Source: Hyphomicrobiales bacterium (GTDB lineage: Bacteria > Pseudomonadota > Alphaproteobacteria > Rhizobiales > Beijerinckiaceae). Taken from it: a stretch of 13,925 bases of DNA. Below the pieces are notes generated by a model that was not told the origin of the DNA, did not search any database, and saw nothing but the letters and a program-made list of their open reading frames with translations. Within the stretch, counting starts at the first letter, position 1; each line of letters begins with the position of its first letter. Location of the stretch: positions 1 through 13,925 of the forward strand of contig JAQGKM010000426.1 of assembly GCA_028290125.1 (NCBI GenBank). The letters run 5' to 3'. Positions 13,006 to 13,925 of the stretch are shown here, in pieces. The position numbers were made by a program, and so were the translations under genes.

Positions 13006-13925
13006 ATGGGCGAGCATTTCAAGGGACGGCGCGAAGACCTGCGGCTTGTGACGGGCCAAGGCCTTTATGCGGCCGACCGGACCTTCGCGGGCGAGGCGCA
13101 TGCCGTGTTCCTGCGCGCCGACCGCGCGCATGCCGAGATCGTCTCCATCGACGCTGACGCCGCCCGCGCCATGCCGGGCGTCCTTGCCGTGCTGACCGGC
13201 GCGGACACCAGGGCCGCGGGGTTCGGCTCGGCCGCGCCGCTCGTCGTTAACCCGGGCCGCGGCGGCTCGAAGATGCTCAATCCGCGCCGCCAGGTTCTGG
13301 CCGAGGACCGCGTGCGGTATGTCGGCCAGGAGGTCGCGCTCGTCGTCGCCGAAACGGCGCATCAGGCGCAGGCCGCGCTCGAGGCCATCGTGGTCGACTA
13401 CAACGACCTGCCCGCCGTCATCGATCTCGACGACGCCATGGCGGACGCCACCCTGCTCTATCCCGAACTCGGCACCAATCTCGCGTTCGATTTTGAATAC
13501 GGCGACGAATCCGGCGTCGCCTCCGCGATCAGCGGCGCGGCGCATGTGACGCGAGTCGAGCTCGACCTGCCGCGCCTCGTCGGCAATCCGATGGAGCCGA
13601 AAAGCGCCACCGTCTGCTTCGACGCCGCATCCGGCCGCTACGACATCTATGCGCCGACGCAGGGCATGACGCTGATGCGCGACAGCCTCGCGACCGGCAC
13701 GGGCGTGCCGGCGAACAACATCAAGGTTCACGCCAAGGATGTCGGCGGCGGCTTTGGCGTACGCACCGAGGGCTATTCCGAATATTGCGTGCTGATGCTC
13801 GCTGCCCGCATGCTGGAGCGGCCCGTGAAATGGTCCGGCACGCGCGCCGAGACTTTCGTCAGCGACCACCACGCGCGCGCAGCCAAATTGTTCGGCGAAC
13901 TCGCGCTCGACGCGGACGGAAAATT
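13006..13925 (+). CDS. Molybdenum-hydroxylase large subunit (CoxL/XdhB-like), N-terminal part
   Basis: ATG 13006 is preferred because GGAGG ends four bases before it. The frame stays open to the window edge (306 codons), so the gene is truncated at its 3' end. The start GRREDLRLVTGQGLYAAD is the characteristic entry of the CoxL/aldehyde-oxidase large subunit. The first domain (about 15-130) has RVRYVGQEVALVVAETAHQAQAALEAIVVDYNDLPAV. The molybdopterin-binding part begins near LDLPRLVGNPMEPKSA and reaches the GGGFG motif at residues 247-251 (GGGFGVR), then WSGTRAETFVSDHHARA. These enzymes hydroxylate carbonyl, N-heterocyclic or aromatic substrates, or oxidise CO, using a Mo-cytosine-dinucleotide cofactor. 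The residues that separate true CO dehydrogenase from other members lie beyond the window, so no symbol is given. Medium and small subunits, if present, must be downstream. Confidence 0.88.
   Translation, partial: MGEHFKGRREDLRLVTGQGLYAADRTFAGEAHAVFLRADRAHAEIVSIDADAARAMPGVLAVLTGADTRAAGFGSAAPLVVNPGRGGSKMLNPRRQVLAEDRVRYVGQEVALVVAETAHQAQAALEAIVVDYNDLPAVIDLDDAMADATLLYPELGTNLAFDFEYGDESGVASAISGAAHVTRVELDLPRLVGNPMEPKSATVCFDAASGRYDIYAPTQGMTLMRDSLATGTGVPANNIKVHAKDVGGGFGVRTEGYSEYCVLMLAARMLERPVKWSGTRAETFVSDHHARAAKLFGELALDADGK

Noticed and set aside
12967..13872. Minus-strand 301-codon frame antisense to the molybdenum hydroxylase
   Set aside because: Antisense shadow of a recognisable CoxL-type frame, which is open to the window edge on the plus strand.

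Overview
This is a GC-rich chromosomal window that looks alphaproteobacterial, most likely order Hyphomicrobiales (Rhizobiales; a Bradyrhizobium/Beijerinckia-like relative is plausible). The reasons are the strong G/C third-position bias, a small Omp25/31-type outer-membrane beta-barrel, a CorA/ZntB transporter, a PilZ protein, a VanZ-like protein, a CAP-domain protein and a CoxL/XdhB-type molybdenum hydroxylase. I see no phage, IS element, CRISPR array or plasmid gene. This is inference from protein character; no search was run.

Layout. 1-950: the 5' end of an exported protein gene (minus strand, cut by the window edge), a tRNA-Thr(TGT), and two very small plus-strand genes, one a one-TM peptide and one a four-cysteine zinc-ribbon protein. 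1232-2013: an outer-membrane beta-barrel gene closed by a textbook intrinsic terminator. 2128-5074: two exported-protein genes. The first is a fusion of a carboxypeptidase-regulatory-like domain, a cytochrome-like segment and a seven-repeat Vgb-type propeller, followed by its own terminator. The second is a periplasmic alpha/beta hydrolase. 5075-5651: a two-gene minus-strand unit (ABM-domain protein, then an unknown 88-aa protein). 5847-7893: a ZntB-like divalent-cation transporter, then a solitary NMT1/SsuA-type ABC substrate-binding protein. 7897-8220: a PilZ protein on the minus strand. 8221-8563: a gene-free stretch with a perfect DnaA box and a strong nested inverted repeat. 8564-10040: a VanZ-like gene facing a secreted Pro/Ala-rich protein, then a divergent small protein of about 71 aa. 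10048-12769: a minus-strand CAP-domain protein and, upstream of it, a large hybrid sensor histidine kinase. 13006-end: the start of a molybdenum-hydroxylase large subunit, divergent from the kinase and cut by the window edge.

How they fit together. Most genes look like single transcription units or pairs, not one pathway. A theme is the envelope: at least seven of the sixteen coding genes have clear Sec-type signal peptides. A second theme is compact convergent junctions. Four tail-to-tail gene pairs are separated by 7 bases or fewer, or overlap, with no conventional U-tract terminator; two of these junctions carry hairpins that contain or lie just upstream of the stop codons. The most unusual single gene is the propeller fusion, whose cytochrome-like segment has a CX3CH spacing where CX2CH would be expected.
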